NCBI GenBank assembly: GCA_037974335.1
Contig: CM075760.1
Span: 18,260,960 to 18,324,959 of the forward strand
Origin: Prionace glauca
Lineage: Eukaryota; Chordata; Chondrichthyes; Carcharhiniformes; Carcharhinidae
Direction: 5' to 3'
DNA: 64,000 nucleotides
Positions within the stretch are counted from its first letter, which is position 1. Each line of letters opens with the position of its first letter. The position numbers were made by a program, and so were the translations under genes. This document shows positions 31,800-42,136 of the stretch, in pieces. The notes beneath the pieces are model-generated. The model was given only the letters and a program-made list of their open reading frames with translations, had not been told where the DNA came from and did no database searches.

Positions 31800-32616
31800 A
31801 GTTGTGTTCCAATTGGTGCCCAGAAGATGGCGCGATCACGCAGATAGAGAGTGGAAAGAATTAAACCCAGTGAGAGTCACAGAAATCTTCCGAAAAGAAC
31901 AAAATATAACGCCCCATAAAAACAGGTGAGGAACACTTGCGAATTGTATTAGTTGATTTTACCGCGCGTTCATAATAAAACTCGCCTTTATAAATCTATT
32001 TAATCTATTTTGTTCACTTAATGTTTTGAACCTGTTTCCATGCTTGTAACATTAAACAAGTCTTCATCTCCCCTTTTAGATTTCTGCTCGAGATCAGTTC
32101 TCTGGTCTTATTTGATCAGAAAATGTTGTTGGGTCACAAACAGTTTATGAAAAATGGATAGATTTCAGAATTCATTGACTTTGATCATTCAATTGAATTT
32201 CACAATGTTTCCCTAACAGTATTCAAATATTCATCTGATTTACAGAAACAAGGAGCAGCGAGAAACAGATAGACAAGCCGGATGTGATAAGAAGTTTAAT
32301 GCTACCCTGGTATTAGGTGGAGACAGTCAGGGAGAAGTGGAAATTGGCTGCTCTGAACTTCGGATTTTTTTTTTAGAAATCAAGCCTTATGAAATGTGTT
32401 CAGGATGTGCAAGCTGTCTCCAATGTAGCAATAGTGATCAAATAAATGCTCTCAACAGCTCACCCACAAAGGCCCCCAGAAACTGAAAAGGGAGATACAG
32501 AGAGGTGTGTTCAACATGAGAAGCAGGCATGGAAAAAGAAGGAAAGGACAAATCGGGACATCGGGATCAGGGGACGTGTTACACAAACATGGAGAACTGT
32601 CCGTCTGCTGTCTGTG
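31800..32616. other. Spacer
   Basis: AT-rich unique sequence. The open frame spanning 32507-32809 is a chance lead-in fused to a CR1 C-terminus (next entry). No other feature seen. Confidence 0.5.
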
Positions 32617-32905
32617 TGGCTCTAGCACGAGGGGGCACGACTTTAAATTAAGGGGGGGTAGATATAGGACTGATGTCAGGGGTTGGTTCTTTACCCAGAG
32701 GGTGGTGAGGGACTGGAATGCCCTGCCAGCTGCAGTTGTAAATGCGCCTAGTTTGGGGGCGTTTAAGAGATCTGTGGATAGGTTTATGGACGAAAAGGGA
32801 TTGGTTTAGGCTAGTGGGTCATTGTTTTGTAACTGGTCGCCGCAACATCGTGGGCCGAAGGGCCTGTTCTGCGCTGTAATGTTCTATGTTCTATGTTCTA
32901 AATGA
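32617..32905 (+). mobile_element. CR1 LINE 3' end
   Basis: The frame reads R-G-H-D-F-K-L-R-G-G-R-Y, then F-F-T-Q-R-V-V and W-N-A-L-P, the CR1 C-terminus with a stop after K-G-L-V. GGGCCGAAGGGCCTG and three TTCTATG-like repeats end it. Confidence 0.85.
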
Positions 32906-33050
32906 ATATATGGTATAAACAAGACATGTTCATGGGGCCCGGGAAACTAACATGGGGATAGGAGAAAGAGGGTGATGGCAGAAGGCTGCCTTTGGGGCTG
33001 GAAGCCAGCATCCAATGGCGTTTCACAAGAACCTACGCCGGCTCCCCCAT

Positions 33051-34172
33051 TAGAACATAGAACATAGAACATTACAGCACAAACAGGCCCTTCGGCCCTC
33101 GAGTTGCGCCGATCGCATCAACCCCACCAATCTATAGACCTATCTATAACCCCCAATCCCATTAAACCCCATATACTCATCCAGAAGTCTTTTAAAAGAC
33201 CCCAGCGAGTTCGCCTCCACCACCGACGACGGCAGCCGATTCCATTCACTCACCACCCTCTGAGTGAAAAACTTACCCCTAACATCACCTCTGTACTTCC
33301 CTCCCCGCACCTTAAATCTGTGTCCTCTCGTAGCGACCATTTCAACCCGGGGAAATAGCCTCTGAGAGTCCACCCTATCTATTCCTCTCAACATTTTATA
33401 AACTTCTATCAGGTCGCCTCTCAACCTTCGCCTCTCCAGGGAAAAGAGTCCCAGCTCCCTCAACCTATCTTCATAAGGCATGCCTCCCAGTCCAGGCAAC
33501 ATCCTTGTAAATCTCCTCTGCACCCTTTCAATAGCTTCTACGTCTTTCCTATAGTGAGGCAACCAGAACTGCGCACAATACTCCAAATGAGGCCTGACGA
33601 GGGTCCTGTAAAGTTGCAGCATTACCTCCCGACTCCTAAACTCAATCCCTCGATTAATGAAGGCCAGTACACCATACGCCTTCTTGACCACCTCCTCCAC
33701 CTGCGAGGCCGATTTAAGAGTCCTGTGAACCCGGACCCCGAGATCCTTCTGCTCTTCAACGCTACTAAGACCCCTGCCCTTGATAGTGTACTCGTTCATC
33801 CCGTTGGTTCTGCCGAAATGGACTACTACACATTTATCCGCGTTGAAGTCCATCTGCCACTTCTCCGCCCATTCCTGCATCCTATCTATGTCCTGCTGCA
33901 ACTTTTGACATCCTTCCAGACCATCCACAACACCGCCGACCTTCGTGTCATCAGCGAACTTGCTAACCCATCCCTCCACTTCCTCATCCAGGTCATTTAT
34001 GAAAATGACAAACAACAAAGGTCCCAGAACAGATCCCTGGGGCACCCCACTGGTGACTGACCTCCATTCTGAAAAAGACCCATCCACAACCACTCTCTGC
34101 CTTCTGCAGGCAAGCCAGTTCTGGATCCACAAGGCCAAAGGCCCTTGGATCCCATGCCCTCTCACCATTCTT
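33051..34172 (-). mobile_element. CR1 LINE copy B, 5'-truncated, young
   Basis: On the minus strand the frame is open from the start of the retained part (V-R-G-H-G-I-Q-G-P) to the natural stop after N-G-I-G-G-Y-R. It includes S-G-V-P-Q-G-S-V-L-G-P and the catalytic F-A-D-D-T-K. The 3' end carries ATGTTCT repeats. It is almost identical to copies C (44117) and D (55699), so it is recent. Only the C-terminal half of RT and the tail are present, so it cannot act alone. Confidence 0.92.
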
Positions 34173-34269
34173 CGTCATTTATATAAATTATATAGATGAT
34201 TATGTGGGAGTAAGATTGGTATCTTGAGAATAGATGTTTAAAAATGAACTTTTTTTTCTACCTGCGATA

Positions 34270-34720
34270 CCTGTAATAATCTCAGAAAGAAATCACACAG
34301 CACAACAAAAATATATTCACAGTTCAGCTGCCGGAAAGGGAAGGTGGTTGTGGCGATTAAATAAAGCTTCCACGAATTATTATTCTGTTCTTTCTAACGA
34401 GATCAGTTCCTCGCCTTCAGTTCCTGTAATTGGAAACTGCTCTCGGTCTGTCTGTTTGAAGTGTGGTGTTTGCCAAAGTTATTCACTGGTATCAGAGGCG
34501 TTTCAACCGGAGCCCAATTTATTCTCTGTCATTCCTTGGGGGAATTGTGCCTCATCCCAACAGTGTTCAGTACTGAGACTAGCGAGATCCTGATCATTTT
34601 TCAATGTTGAGATCAATCCATTCCCTGACCACTCACTCCTTACCCCTCGCACTGAGCGAAGCGCAGGATAGGATATATTTTATGGCAAAGATGTGTAGCA
34701 CAGAGTGGATCCATTTGCGT
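34270..34720 (-). pseudogene. Relic of a V-segment intron, inverted paralogue of 42190-42640
   Basis: The minus strand here aligns through most of its length with the intron between leader and V exon of the intact V segment at 42137. Shared blocks include GGATCCA, CTGTGCTACACATCTTTGCC, CAGTACTGAACACTGTTGGG and CAGACAGACCG. Neither the leader nor the V exon is present at its ends. CR1 copy B begins 100 bases beyond where the V exon would start. Confidence 0.75.
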
Positions 34721-34989
34721 TCCACATGCAACATGACTTACATCTATAAATTCTCATCTTGAACATTTCAATTGAAATTCCAAGGCAAGCAGAGCTTTAT
34801 GAGCAGAATGGTTCAGATTCCCATCCCCTTTAATGTGACCAAGTTGTTTCTGATTTCACTACAGAGGTTGTCTATTAAACAATGACTGAACACAGGAGGT
34901 GAATGTGAGAAGCTGAAGTTTCCAGTTGAAGAGGTTCCCAGTGTCTCTGAGCAGCTGAACTGGGGAAGCCTTTGGGCAGAGACTGTCCT
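34721..34989. other. Spacer
   Basis: No gene recognised. Confidence 0.5.
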
Positions 34990-35710
34990 GCTGCTATTTC
35001 CCTTCCTGGCCACCAGGGGTCGCTGTAATACGCCCAGGCGCTGTTCCGCCCAGTGTCACCTCTTGCCCACACCGGCCCAGCCGCTGCTCGTTAGCGGAAC
35101 ATCCGGGACTTGAAGAGAGGCGGGGCCAGCCGCCATATTGCCGTGACGTCACTGTCAGCCCCTCCCCCCCCGTCGAGGAAAAAGCGACGGTTCAGAAATG
35201 TAGAAAGTGAGAGAAATTCCCACCCGGAAATCCCGCCCGGAGCGGAATTAAAATTAAATAAAATACATATTTTTATAAAGCGGCAGGTGGCGGAACCGCG
35301 CATGTGCTATAGTATTTTCCCAGAGCGCACCGCGCGGGGGTGATTGAAAAACAGACGCAATAAAAACAGAAACGATGTTCCCGAATGGAGAAGGAACCGA
35401 AAGTCTGACGGGTGAGGATGTGAATAATAATCATCAAGATTCAAAATATTAAAAGATTAAAATGGAACTCCCTGGGCGCATGTGCGGGAGAGGATTTCAA
35501 CCAGAGTGCAGCGCGCGGGACGCCGTCTCCCCTGGCAACGCAAGATGGCGGCTGGACTTCTCCCCTGGCAACGCAAGATGGCGGCTGGCCGTCTCCCCTG
35601 GCAACGCAACATGGCCGCTGGCCGTCTCCCCTGGCAACGCGGGCGATGGGTGTGATTGTGGCGCAGGCGCAGTGAGGTCTGCCTGCAGCCCATTGTCCAG
35701 ATTGCCCCCC
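34990..35710. promoter_or_regulatory. CpG island with YY1- and CRE-like sites, gene not identified
   Basis: CGCCATATTGCCGTGACGTC (YY1-like plus CRE) lies near 35130. From about 35517 to 35640 a 33-bp block, CTCCCCTGGCAACGCAAGAT then GGCGGCTGG, recurs about four times, three with a YY1-like AAGATGGC or ACATGGCC core. GCGCAGGCGCAG near 35660 is NRF1-like. Such islands usually start transcription. No exon could be attached, and the predicted short proteins across it are composition artefacts. Confidence 0.6.
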
Positions 35711-36042
35711 AGTGGATGTGGTGGGGATGGTGCAGCAGATGGAGCAACAATCTCAGTTTCAATGGGGGGAGAGAAGCTGCAATGCTGCTCCCTGTTGTTC
35801 ACTCGTCTCCCCAGTCTCAGCATTGCAGAGTGTTGCAAAATCAAAATGACAAAGGCAGCAGCTGTTGTAGTAATAACATCAAATTAATAAAACATGTGAT
35901 ACAATAAAGACCCGCAATCCGATGCAGCAACATAAAATTGAAAGTCGCTCTTTCACAGATGATGCCCCAAGACCTCATCTTTCGGTAAAACTTGTAGAAC
36001 CGTCAGTTTCCCCTGTCACAGGTGACAGCTGGAGTTACAGGA
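35711..36042. other. Spacer
   Basis: ATCAAATTAATAAAACATG near 35880 contains AATAAA, but no coding exon is seen. Confidence 0.4.
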
Positions 36043-36335
36043 AACGGCACAGTGGTTAACACTGTTACCTCTCAGCGCCAGGGACCCGGGTTCGATTCCT
36101 GGCTTGGGTCACTGTCCGTGTGTGGAGATTGCACACCCTCCCAGTATCTGCGTGGGTTTCCTCCCTGTGCTCCGGTTTCTTCCCACAGTCCGAAGGACGT
36201 TAGCTGCATTTGCCGTGCTAAATTCTCCATCAGTGTACCCGAATAAGCGCCGTGGTGTGGCGACTAGGGAATTTTCACAGTAACTTAATTGCATTGTGAA
36301 TGTAAGCCTTACTTGTGAATAATAAACTTTACTTC
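36043..36335 (+). mobile_element. tRNA-derived SINE with AATAAA tail
   Basis: ACGGCACAGTGGTTAACACT, B box GGTTCGATTCC, AATTCTCCATCAGTGTACCC, GTGGCGACTAGGGAATTTTC and the tail ACTTGTGAATAATAAACTTT. The 3' half differs from the SINE at 29990, so there are two SINE subtypes with a common head. Confidence 0.9.
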
Positions 36336-36974
36336 AAAATCTGCGCGTCTAGACACCACCACAAACCACAACGCATTTAGTTCAAGAGGCGATGTGTGAA
36401 TTACGGAAGCTGTAGAACAGAAACAGGCCTTCTGGACCAGAAACTCTGGGATCCATCTCCACTTCATGGATATAGAGGATGTTTTCCTTATCCGGTCACA
36501 CAGGTTGATGATCTGCTTGTAAATTCTTCCAATAAGCCGAATGACAAGTGAAAACAACAGGAGAGTTTCCTGCAGGAGTTACTGCCGGAGGAAATGGAAA
36601 CAACTGCCCGACTTTGTCAGGTATCATCACGGAGCAAGCTAATGGGAATCTCTGGTTATCTAGCGCCACCTCAGGGCATGGTACCTGGTCCATGGCACCT
36701 ACCGTATTACTAACTGAAATGTTTTGCTGAGTCTAAATTGTCTGCTTTGTTTTCTACAATGACAACGAAAGAGTTTGGGTCATCAAATTCTATGAATATT
36801 CTCATATTCATTCCCTAAACTGCCACGTTGCTTTTTTGGTGATGTATTTTTTAGTAATAAACCATTTATTGTAATTAATAGTTTGAGAATTCACCAGGAT
36901 TTTAGGTTCCGTTTCAGACTCATTCTGATCACAATGTTTGCCTAACGCTCTGTTATGTTGAGTGAGGCTCTGAC
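36336..36974. other. Spacer between SINE and V relic
   Basis: No gene recognised. A short AT-rich tract lies at 36840-36900. Confidence 0.5.
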
Positions 36975-37200
36975 AGTTTTTGTACAGGTTCAGCCCAGCT
37001 CTGTGTCTCTGTGGGTCTCAGTGCGCAATAATACACCCCGGAGTCTGTCAGCTCTGTTTTAGACACTTTCAACGGGACGGTGCGGGTTGTATCATTGAAC
37101 TCCGCTGAGAAACGGATCTCCCTGTGTTCCCAGTGAAGTTATTTGTTTGCAGCAGATACTCCATGGTTTCACCAAGATTTCCCAGTTAAACGGCTGCTCG
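36975..37200 (-). pseudogene. TCR-type V segment relic with intact RSS
   Basis: On the minus strand the FR3 end reads F-S-A-E-F-N-D-T-T-R-T-V-P-L and T-E-L-T-D-S-G-V-Y-Y-C-A-L-R-P, ending at 37014. The RSS is heptamer CACAGAG 37013-37007, a 23-base spacer, and nonamer ACAAAAACT 36983-36975. About 60 codons back (G-E-T-M-E-Y-L-L) there is one frame change. Beyond 37200 the sequence no longer matches, so FR1, CDR1 and the leader are gone. It is closest to the intact V at 42739, with the same unusual heptamer. Confidence 0.85.
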
Positions 37201-37371
37201 GAACCCGGGAAACTACTATATAGGCGGATTTTACAGAGAATGATACATTCAGCATCGCAGAAATAAAGCATCCGGGCAATTTAGTATTTTTATTATGTTC
37301 TAGTTATATTAACAGTTCATGATCCAGGTCACAGATCTGATTCAGTGAGAGGAGGTGAGAGTGACTTTGCT

Positions 37372-37410
37372 GGTCTTTGTACGGGCTGACTGCGCCTCTG
37401 TAACAGTGTG
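37372..37410 (-). other. 23-spacer RSS of the V segment at 37411
   Basis: On the minus strand: heptamer CACACTG (37410-37404), 23-base spacer, nonamer ACAAAGACC (37380-37372). The heptamer differs from CACAGTG at two positions but keeps the critical CAC. Confidence 0.85.
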
Positions 37411-37848
37411 GGGCTCAGCGCACAGTGATACACGGCAGAGTCAGAGACACGGACCCCGGTGATATTTAATGGAGCAGTTTTCTTAACTTTGTCCAAATCA
37501 GCAGAAAACCGGTCAGGGAAATCTGGAGACCTTTCTCCGCCACTCGTGCCATATTTCTTCAATAAATATCTCGGAGTTTCCCCAGGATATTGGATGTACC
37601 AAAAAAGAGCATTGCCTGTAGATGTTGTTTTGTAACTGCAGTTCAATATTACCGTCTGTCCTTCCTGAACCGTTAATTCAGGCGGCTCCTGGGAAACTGA
37701 ATCTTGGCCACTGGTTCCTGCAACAACATATAGAATGTGTGAGAAATCTGTGAATAAAAATAACCCATGAAACGCACACTGAGGATTTGAGCTCAGACCC
37801 ACCGGGCAACATGACCATTATTATCAGTAAAGCACACAGGGAACACAT
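37411..37848 (-). CDS. TCR alpha/delta-type V segment, apparently intact
   Basis: Two exons are on the minus strand. The leader, 37848-37803, reads M-C-S-L-C-A-L-L-I-I-M-V-M-L-P and ends in a G|GTGGGT donor. The V exon, 37717-37411, follows an acceptor GTTGTTGCAG. Joined in phase it gives G-T-S-G-Q-D-S-V-S-Q and then a V domain with L-N-C (first Cys), F-W-Y-I-Q-Y-P-G (core Trp), D-R-F-S-A-D-L, and D-S-A-V-Y-H-C-A-L-S-P (second Cys; Y-H-C in place of Y-Y-C). No stop or frame change is seen. The D-S-V-S-Q start and C-A-L end point to alpha or delta rather than beta chains. The product would be the variable domain of a membrane T-cell receptor after RAG joining. A decayed paralogue is at 46750-47184. 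Confidence 0.85.
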
Positions 37849-37969
37849 GGATCCTGACTGGAAGAAAAAGGCGACACTGTTTAAAATGTGTTGTTGTTTC
37901 TAGTCTTGTAACACAGAGTAAACTCAGGTCAGAGGCAGCTTCAATCATTGGGAAACTGGGGGCCGGTTA

Positions 37970-38075
37970 TCAGTGCTGCCATTGGCTGGTGTCTCAGCTC
38001 TGATGTCAGCTGTGGACCAATCGCTGTGAGTGAAAGGTTTAATAGGGCTGACACGCACCAATCACATTCCGTCCC
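37970..38075 (-). promoter_or_regulatory. Putative V promoter with CCAAT boxes
   Basis: ATTGGCTGG, GGACCAATCG and GCACCAATCAC lie within 90 bases, with a CRE-like CTGATGTCAGC between them, about 130-220 bases upstream of the leader ATG at 37848. TCR V promoters often carry a CRE-like decamer. Use is inferred. Confidence 0.5.
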
Positions 38076-38759
38076 TGGCTGTGGGTGTCTACACTTCCTC
38101 CCTCTTTCTCTCTCTCACATTTTCCCTCATTCTGTATGTTCCTGGGTTTAACTCGTTTTCCTCCGAACTCATTGTGTAAATATTTCTTTGGATCGATTTT
38201 TCTTTCTAATTAATGCGGAAAATTAAATATTTTATCATCGATCTGATGAACATGTACCAATGAGTGCATCTAGAGCATGACAATAAATAATAATGAGGTG
38301 TTTTATGAATATGGGATAAGAAGTCACAGAACTCCACATCGACCTACGGTTTCACCGGAGTTACTCTTGTCCTTGGAAAGGACAGATTTCAATCAGTCAT
38401 TATTTCTACTCAAGGGACTTTAGAATGGGACAACACTGAAGCTGAATTTCACAACAGATCACTTTGGAAATGTGTCGCCTTACAGATAGGCACCTGATCC
38501 AGAACGATGATGAGTACAGATTGATGAAGTTATTCACCTCGGAGACCTGTGTGTTTGTGTGTATTGGATCAGAAAGTAATTGAGTTTGATCCGGGAGTAA
38601 TCAGAGCGCCAAATGTCACATTTCTCAACAGTGACGATCGTTAACCTCAGCGAGGGAATACAATTCAGACCGGGCTGTGTTGTGGGCTTAATTCTCTGTA
38701 TATGTCGACAAGATGCAACACTTTTTTATACAGAACCATTGATGATGTGAACTTACACC
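38076..38759. other. Intergenic stretch between two V segments
   Basis: A CT-rich run lies at 38095-38125. No gene recognised. It lies downstream of the RSS of the next V on the minus strand. Confidence 0.6.
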
Positions 38760-38798
38760 GGTTTTTGTATGAGGTCCGTGGGAGCCTTATTCACTGTG
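38760..38798 (-). other. Consensus 23-spacer RSS
   Basis: On the minus strand: heptamer CACAGTG (38798-38792), spacer of exactly 23 (38791-38769), nonamer ACAAAAACC (38768-38760). Both match the vertebrate consensus at every position, the best RSS in the window. Confidence 0.95.
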
Positions 38799-39279
38799 GG
38801 TCTCAGTGCACAGTAATACACGGCGCTGTCTGTCATCTTCAAACTTTTCATGGACAAGTGAAAAGTGCTTTGTGTCTTGTTGAGATTCCCGCTGAAATGC
38901 TCAAAGCCGGGAGCCGTCTCGTTAAACCCATAACTATCGGCTCTGAGCAGATACTGAGGAGTTCGGTGCGGATACTGGCGATACCAGAACAGGTCATAGC
39001 TTGTAGCTGAACTCGATACAGAGTAATTGCAGGATATTGCTGAATCTTCACCCTCGGCTGTTTCAACTCTTGGTTTCAACTGGGACACCGAGTCTCCGTT
39101 ACTCATCTCTGAAGATAAAGAGCAGACACACAGTGGGTTAGGATTAAGAGGAAGACAATAATCAAACAGCGATGGGAAAAGGAGATTGCAAAAGGATTAC
39201 GATGTACTTTTGGAAGATTCCAGTTTCACTGACCTGCGATCAGGACAATAACCAGAGTTAGAAATATTTTCACCCTCAT
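38799..39279 (-). CDS. TCR alpha/delta-type V segment, intact
   Basis: The leader exon, 39279-39234, reads M-R-V-K-I-F-L-T-L-V-I-V-L-I-A with donor G|GTCAGT. The acceptor TTTATCTTCAG precedes the V exon 39108-38799. Joined in phase it gives E-M-S-N-G-D-S-V-S-Q, then S-C-N-Y-S-V (first Cys), D-L-F-W-Y-R-Q-Y-P (core Trp), Q-Y-L-L-R-A, F-S-G-N-L-N-K-T, and M-T-D-S-A-V-Y-Y-C-A-L-R-P. All invariant V-domain positions I can check are present and the RSS is consensus, so this is the strongest functional candidate. A reverse CCAAT (ACCATTGGCTGG) at about 39370 may be its promoter. Chain type alpha versus delta cannot be told without J and C exons. Confidence 0.9.
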
Positions 39280-40029
39280 GGTTCCAGACTGAACTCCAGG
39301 AACAGAAACACGAATCTCTGGCTATAACCGATTTGGAATGTGAGAATTTGAAAGAGAAGGAGTATGCCATACCATTGGCTGGGGTTTATTTCCCCTCCCA
39401 TTTTATATGGGTCAATAGAAACTTTCTGAAGAAGGAGGCCGTGATGTTTTGTAAGTGATCACAGAACGCCCTCCCGTGGACAGTACAACAGCATCAGAAA
39501 CAGACACAGAACCAAGAGTCCAGACAGATACACTCCGAGAAACATAGAGACACAGAAATATCCAGTAACAGCTACAATTCTGGCCAAGAGGAAACATCCA
39601 CTCCACATCCACCCTGTTAACAGCTCTTACGGTTTGAAAGGTTTTAATAAAGTTACCTCTTTCTCTTCTAAACTCCAGTGGATGCAACCCAGCATCACCA
39701 TTCTTTCTTTGTAAAATAACCTACTTATTCTGATAATAGTTTTACAAACCTTCGAATATTTTCTAAAGCATTACCATTCGATAAGGAGGCAAGTATTGTG
39801 CACAATTCTCCAAATATGGTCTCACAAATGCCCTGTATAACGGAAACATGCCCTGCCTATTTTTGCAATACATTCCCTCATAATAAGTGATAACATTCTA
39901 TGTTATTTTCTAATTAATTGCTGTACTTGTACACTAACCCCTTGTGATTTCTGGACCAGGACAGCCAAATTCATTTATACCTCAGAGTTTCGTGATCGCT
40001 CGCCATTTACATATTAATCTTCTTTCATT
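39280..40029. other. V upstream region and spacer
   Basis: The CCAAT box is near 39371. 39560-39870 may hold a badly decayed CR1 piece (GAACTGGGCACAATACTCC-like sequence near 39795). No other gene seen. Confidence 0.45.
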
Positions 40030-40620
40030 TTCAGCATACCAAAATTGAGAACTGGCGCTACGACAACGGATGAATGAACATCGCTCGACAATCACCAGGC
40101 AAGACTGTTCCCTTCCTGTTGGCGAACACTTCAGCTGTCACGGGCATTCTGACTCTGACCTTCGGGTAAGCATTCTCCAAGGCGGCCTTCATGACACACG
40201 ACAGCGCAAAGTCGCTGAGCAGAGACTGATAGCCAAGTTCCGCACACATGAGGACGGCCTCAACAGGGATCTTGGGTTCATGTCGCACTATCTGTAACCC
40301 CCGTGACTTGCCTGGGTTTGCAACATCTCACTAACTGTACTGTCTGGAGACAATACACATCTCTTTAACCTATGTTTAATGCTATCTCCACTCACATTGT
40401 CTGCACATTTAAGACTTGAATAGCAGGTTAGCTGTAAAGACTCGCATTCTAATCAGTATTCTGTAAACTGTGTGTGTCTTTATATGCCCTTCTCTGATCA
40501 GAACTTTCCACAAACCTGACGAAGGAATAGCGTTTCCGAAAGCTTGTGTGTTTACTAGTACATAAACTGGTTGGACTTTAGCCTGGTGTTGTGAGAATTC
40601 TTACTGCACTGGTACCGTCA
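40030..40620 (+). mobile_element. Penelope-like element 3' end with GIY-YIG-type coding
   Basis: The plus-strand frame reads L-R-Q-R-M-N-E-H-R, S-L-P-V-G-E-H-F, G-H-S-D-S-D-L-R-V, then L-N-R-D-L-G-F-M-S-H-Y-L and stop at about 40297. The order (LRxRMNxHR, PVGxHF, GHxxxDL, GLNxD) is that of the C-terminal GIY-YIG nuclease region of Penelope-like retroelements; the GIY and YIG motifs themselves are upstream and absent. The 3' UTR continues to CCTGACGAAGGAATAGC, GAAAGCTTGTG and GGTTGGACTTTAGCCTGGTG, the sequence whose 3' terminus forms the insertions at 14282 and 20940. Assignment is from motif memory. Confidence 0.7.
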
Positions 40621-40636
40621 GCAGGCCTGGAAAGCT

Positions 40637-40837
40637 CCAGTGTACATGGTTCTTCTTATTGGAGAGAATGTGCAAAGGGGCAGTGACCTCAAAGATAAGT
40701 TTTTTTCTAAATTTGATAAAAATAACAAGACTACAAAGCTAACGATCAGTTATACCGTGACCTCCGATAGCGTCATGTATTCCTGTGCTATGACGCCCAT
40801 ACTGCTGCAGAGATATAACGCAAGCCGTACAAAAACT
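40637..40837 (+). pseudogene. TCR-type V segment relic
   Basis: The frame reads D-K-F-F-S-K-F-D-K-N-N-K-T-T-K-L and T-S-D-S-V-M-Y-S-C-A-M-T-P, the FR3 end of a V domain, ending at 40797. Heptamer CATACTG (40798-40804) is followed by 24 bases and nonamer ACAAAAACT (40829-40837). The spacer is one base too long and the heptamer is off consensus. The 5' half is missing, cut where the Penelope-like element ends. Confidence 0.75.
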
Positions 40838-41990
40838 CCACATTGGCAGTTCCAGTTAGCTGCCAGCAGGGCGCGCACAAGCGCCCCTAATTCAGATTCC
40901 ACAGTGAGAGTGCCAGAGATTCATCAACTTACAACAAAACACAACACTCAGAAACAATAGCTGATGTGGTACAGTTTCACAGTTACATTAGTTGATGATT
41001 TTAACTTACATTTGCAATGGATACAACATTGACAAATCGGTCTGAGATTCCGTAACTCCCTTGTTTTGATTTTCAATGCGTTTCTCTGCCCATTTGTTCC
41101 TAACTGTTCTTGCCTTTCCTGGTTTATGGAAATTGTGCGCATTTCCCTTTCCCAGTCTCTAACGTAAACATTTAAAGCTTTTTCTGTGACCTTGTGCATT
41201 AATTCAGAACCTCTCCAATACAGCTGCTCAGCTTCCCATCCGCATCACTGTTAAAGATTTTGCAAAATATTGAATCATTTACGAACACTGACACTCCTGG
41301 TCCGAGTCTACTGGTCCGCAATATGGAATGAAACCACTGTTACACAGAGGCAAAGTTGTAGAATTCCAATGTGACATTATTATTGAGTTCAATTCTCTCC
41401 AGACCAGGTCTACCTGTGACTACACTATCTATGGTGGCCCCGCCCACAGGTTTCCTGTGCTCTTCTCACCCTGACCCGTCTCACCTGCGTTGTTTTATTA
41501 GAACTTTTATTGGAGATATTGATATTTTCTGCTTTCCCCTGCTTGGCACTCTTTTGATCAGCAGTCCAATGGGGTGGCAAGCTATATTCCCACTCTGAAA
41601 CAGGATTTCACACACTGCAAAGTTAGAAATTGAGGGAGCATCGTGTGGAAATATCTTAGGCTATTCATTATTCTATCACTTCTAATGAAGTCGATGTCTC
41701 AACTTAGAAAAAAAATCCTTCCCCACCATAACTGCTTTCCCAAACAGGATTCAAAACAAACTTCTTGTTATGTTGTTGTGAGGATGGATATTGTCATTCT
41801 CCATGTTAGAACAAAACCGTCAACGCTCAGGGGACCAGTCGGTTCCTGAAATGACAGTTGAAGGGGAAAGTAATCCCCTGTCGCCGGATGATCAAATTCA
41901 CTTTATTCCTTTCATCTCTCGGCCAATTGTATGAATTGTAAATGAAGGAGCTATGAGATCATTGGTTGCATTGAAGTACATAGAAACTTG
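40838..41990. other. Spacer without a recognised gene
   Basis: Open frames at 41371-41598 and 41643-41849 carry no recognisable domain. CACAGTG near 40901 has a weak A-rich partner 24 bases away and was not accepted as an RSS. Confidence 0.5.
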
Positions 41991-41994
41991 AAGC

Positions 41995-42040
41995 TGATTA
42001 GACGTCACTTGATGACATTTTCAGCAGTAAACCAATCAAC
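41995..42040 (+). promoter_or_regulatory. Putative V promoter, CRE-like plus CCAAT
   Basis: GACGTCAC at 42001-42008 and AAACCAATCAAC at about 42029-42040 lie 100-140 bases upstream of the leader ATG at 42137. The pairing resembles TCR V promoters. Inferred. Confidence 0.5.
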
Positions 42041-42136
42041 AGGGGCCCGGATATGACTCAATCTTTTCCACTCTTGACTAAAAAAACTTCAGATTCAACC
42101 CGTTCTGGTCAAATTCGCCGCGAGCTCTCTACAAAC

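Noticed and set aside
33554-34060. 168-codon open frame opposite the CR1 reading frame (also at 44362 and 55966)
   Set aside because: It is the antisense shadow of the CR1 ORF, repeated in each copy.
35457-35887. Open frames of 101-141 codons across the CpG island
   Set aside because: GC-rich tandem 33-bp blocks give open frames in several phases; no protein family is visible.
40899-40940. CACAGTG with an A-rich partner 24 bases on
   Set aside because: The partner ACAACAAAA is weak, the spacing is off, and no V framework precedes it.
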